From JAQVPN01 sp036170435 (GTDB taxonomy: Bacteria > Patescibacteriota > Gracilibacteria > BD1-5 > UBA6164): 7,095 bases of DNA. The stretch covers positions 1 through 7,095 of the forward strand of contig JAVHPF010000091.1 in NCBI GenBank assembly GCA_036170435.1, written 5' to 3'. A program made the translations under genes and the position numbers. Under the pieces are notes generated by a model. That model ran no database searches and was not told the DNA's origin. It saw only the letters and a list, made by a program, of their open reading frames with translations. Below, piece by piece: positions 5,552 through 7,095 of the stretch (its first letter is position 1; each line of letters opens with the position of its first letter).

Positions 5552-5836
5552 ATGGACAAAGGGAAGGAAGTTTTTGCTACAGTATCTATTCCACGTAATG
5601 TAGAGGGATATTTTTTAGCAAAGCCTTTAGATGGGATTCTAAAGGATGAAATGGTTCGTGTTAAATGTGATTTGTGGGGAAATAGAATAAAACCTATTGT
5701 TGGACAGGTTATTGCAATTAGTATTGTTCCTGTTATAAAGGATAAGTTATATTTTAACGCATCAACAGTAAGGCCTCTTACGGAAGAGGAAATTTTGGAA
5801 TTAATAGGAAAGGAGGCTTCTAATGAAAGCATCTAA
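5552..5836 (+). CDS. Small protein of unknown function upstream of a chemoreceptor gene
   Basis: I do not recognise this 94-residue protein. It has no signal peptide and no membrane segment. Alternating hydrophobic stretches (VFATVSIP at 7-14, MVRVKCDLWGNRIKPIVGQVIAISIV around 34-59) suggest a small beta-rich fold. An acidic helix follows (TEEEILELIGKE near the end). All six glycines are GGN, the single Trp is UGG, and two of four arginines are CGT, unlike the genes on its left. Its stop overlaps the start of the chemoreceptor gene by 14 bases, and the Shine-Dalgarno sequence of that gene lies inside it, so the two are probably translated as a coupled pair. A role in chemosensing is suggested only by this position. 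Confidence 0.75.
   Translation: MDKGKEVFATVSIPRNVEGYFLAKPLDGILKDEMVRVKCDLWGNRIKPIVGQVIAISIVPVIKDKLYFNASTVRPLTEEEILELIGKEASNESI
5810..5816 (+). promoter_or_regulatory. Strong Shine-Dalgarno site for the chemoreceptor gene
   Basis: AAGGAGG lies six bases before the ATG at 5823, an almost ideal arrangement, within the end of the preceding gene. It fixes the chemoreceptor start and supports translational coupling. Confidence 0.75.
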
Positions 5837-7095
5837 ATTGTGGTATACGGGTCATAATATTAGTAAAGGATCTTTTATTGCTCTTTTCTTTGTAGCAATA
5901 TCTTTTACTTTTATGGTTGTTTCATCTATTTCGTTTCTTATGAGCTTTTCTGATATTTCGGATACTTCGAACAAAAATTCAGAAAAAAGTATAAATGATG
6001 TTGAAAAATTAAAAACAGCATCAAATCTACTTGCTAATTTGAAATCTATTTCTGACAAAGGAATCGAAGCAAAAGATTTTTTCGGAGCCTTTGAACCGGG
6101 TTTGGAATCTGATATTAAAAAAGAAGTTGATAAAATAGTTGTGAAAATTGATGAAGTTGAGAAACAAAAACTTACTTCTGATTTAACTACGGCTTTTTCA
6201 GGATTCAAATCGGCATATGATTCTTTTAAATCATCACCATCATCATCTACGGCTACTTCTTGTAATACAAAATTGGATGAACTTGTTTTTGCATTAAAAA
6301 AAGAACAGGATGTAATAACAAAGACTACAATGCAAGAAAAGCTTTTATCAGTGGAAACTACTGTAAAAGATGGTAAAAAAACTGTTGATGAACAGATTGC
6401 GTCTGCAAAGATACAGTCATATTCTTTACTTATGTCAATTTCAATGATGCTTATATCTATTTTTGTTCTTTTCTTGATTCGTTCTAGATTGGATAGAAGT
6501 AAATCAAAAGCTATTGCTGAAATCAATGATATTATACAGTCTGGTAACTTAATTGATGTATCTAAAAAATTACATCCGTATTCAGAAATTGATGAGTTTG
6601 CAGAGATTTTGAATGTTGTACAAGTTGTTTTGTCAGCATTCTTATCAGCAATCAGAGATACTATTGATACTTCTCATAGCACAAAGAATTCTGTTAATTC
6701 TTTTGTTAATCTTTTTAAAACCATTGAACAAAATTTAGCAATTGTTGTTAAAACTATTGATATGTCTGCTTCAAATGGAGAGAGAATACGAAATGAGTTA
6801 CAAGAGGCTCTTTACGACACAGAAACTACAACTAATAGTATTTCATCTGCTGCCGATTCAAATAAAGAAATTTCAAAACTTATTGTCAGTATGAATGAGG
6901 TGCTTAAAAATATTTCAGGCAAATTAGATATTGACTCTAATGGTTTAGAGGAAACAGCTAAAACGTCGGAAGGCACAAAAGTTATTGTTGATATTCTTGC
7001 TGACATTGCAGATCAAACTAATTTACTTGCACTTAATGCAGCTATTGAGGCAGCTCGTGCGGGTGAACATGGTCGAGGTTTTGCTGTTGTTGCTG
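5823..7095 (+). CDS. Methyl-accepting chemotaxis protein, 3' end beyond window
   Basis: This is a transmembrane chemoreceptor that would pass a ligand signal to CheW and the CheA kinase. The first 424 residues are present and the frame is open at the window edge. A membrane helix at about 16-42 is followed by a mostly helical extracytoplasmic region (43-198) holding a Ser-rich patch (KSSPSSSTATS). A second membrane helix lies at about 199-220. A HAMP-like linker (221-280) lacks an obvious conserved Pro. A helical signalling region ends in the start of the receptor tip, DQTNLLALNAAIEAARAGEHG (397-417, with GRGFAVVA after it), the most conserved part of the family. The rest of the tip and the returning helix lie outside. 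None of 15 glycines is UGA. The tip wording is common in Campylobacterota and other chemotactic bacteria. Chemoreceptors are not expected in Gracilibacteria, so transfer or a chimeric contig should be considered. Confidence 0.93.
   Translation, partial: MKASKLWYTGHNISKGSFIALFFVAISFTFMVVSSISFLMSFSDISDTSNKNSEKSINDVEKLKTASNLLANLKSISDKGIEAKDFFGAFEPGLESDIKKEVDKIVVKIDEVEKQKLTSDLTTAFSGFKSAYDSFKSSPSSSTATSCNTKLDELVFALKKEQDVITKTTMQEKLLSVETTVKDGKKTVDEQIASAKIQSYSLLMSISMMLISIFVLFLIRSRLDRSKSKAIAEINDIIQSGNLIDVSKKLHPYSEIDEFAEILNVVQVVLSAFLSAIRDTIDTSHSTKNSVNSFVNLFKTIEQNLAIVVKTIDMSASNGERIRNELQEALYDTETTTNSISSAADSNKEISKLIVSMNEVLKNISGKLDIDSNGLEETAKTSEGTKVIVDILADIADQTNLLALNAAIEAARAGEHGRGFAVVA

Noticed and set aside
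5530..5598. 22-codon frame starting at the ATG at 5530
   Set aside because: It overlaps the start of the 94-residue gene out of frame, has the AAAGGAGG site too far upstream and has no visible pattern. A leader peptide is possible but unsupported.
5521..5832. Minus-strand 103-codon frame opposite the 94-residue gene
   Set aside because: The plus-strand gene has a Shine-Dalgarno sequence and is coupled to the next gene. The minus frame has neither.
5552..5836. Resemblance of the 94-residue protein to the PriA N-terminal beta domain
   Set aside because: Only a loose alternation of Val/Gly/Pro could be matched, with no diagnostic motif. Not enough to name a function.
5852..6526. Minus-strand 224-codon frame opposite the chemoreceptor
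   Set aside because: Ser/Phe/Ile-rich antisense shadow. The plus strand encodes a recognisable receptor in frame throughout.

Overview
The window is AT-rich bacterial DNA that reads sensibly only if UGA is decoded as glycine (translation table 25), the code of Candidatus Gracilibacteria (BD1-5) and Absconditabacteria (SR1) in the Patescibacteria/CPR. Five genes (ung, a YbaB/EbfC gene, pilT, a small membrane protein gene and polA) carry 44 in-frame UGA codons. Where a conserved motif allows a check, the UGA falls on an invariant glycine: GQDPYHG of uracil-DNA glycosylase, NFGxxYG of DNA polymerase I, and the Gly-Met pair near the PilT C-terminus. UGG is still tryptophan, and the stops used are UAA and UAG. 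Standard-code ORF calling breaks these genes into fragments and misses ung and the membrane protein entirely.

Layout. 1-90: short structured stretch at the edge. 91-768 (-): ung. 801-840: intergenic hairpin repeat, copy 1. 850-1176 (-): YbaB/EbfC nucleoid-associated protein. 1177-1330: divergent promoter region. 1331-2110 (+): unrecognised acidic, repeat-bearing, coiled-coil protein. 2153-2180: perfect hairpin. 2212-3261 (+): pilT, the type IV pilus retraction ATPase. 3277-3304: a second hairpin of the same design, acting as a likely bidirectional terminator. 3319-3777 (-): four-helix membrane protein with an internal repeat resembling DUF2892. 3861-3894: intergenic repeat, copy 2. 3897-5357 (-): short polA with the full polymerase domain and only the tail of the 3'-5' exonuclease domain. 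5358-5551: divergent promoter region. 5552-5836 (+): 94-residue protein of unknown function. 5823-7095 (+, runs off the edge): methyl-accepting chemotaxis protein.

How the parts fit. The UGA-recoded block holds a minimal repair/replication set (Ung, short Pol I), a nucleoid protein and a pilus motor, which suits a small-genome, surface-attached CPR cell. Its genes start behind A/T-rich leaders with no Shine-Dalgarno sequence. The last 1.5 kb differs: none of its 21 glycines uses UGA, CGN arginine codons are common, and both starts have strong Shine-Dalgarno sequences. The chemoreceptor tip looks like those of ordinary chemotactic bacteria such as Campylobacterota. Either the segment was recently acquired from a standard-code organism, or the contig is chimeric with a join near 5.4-5.5 kb. 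The sequence alone cannot decide between these.

I see no clear new multi-gene system such as defence, secretion or biosynthesis. The most notable items are the recoding, the abrupt change of style near 5.4 kb, the doubly palindromic hairpins on both sides of pilT, the shortened Pol I, and the membrane gene hidden by UGA codons.
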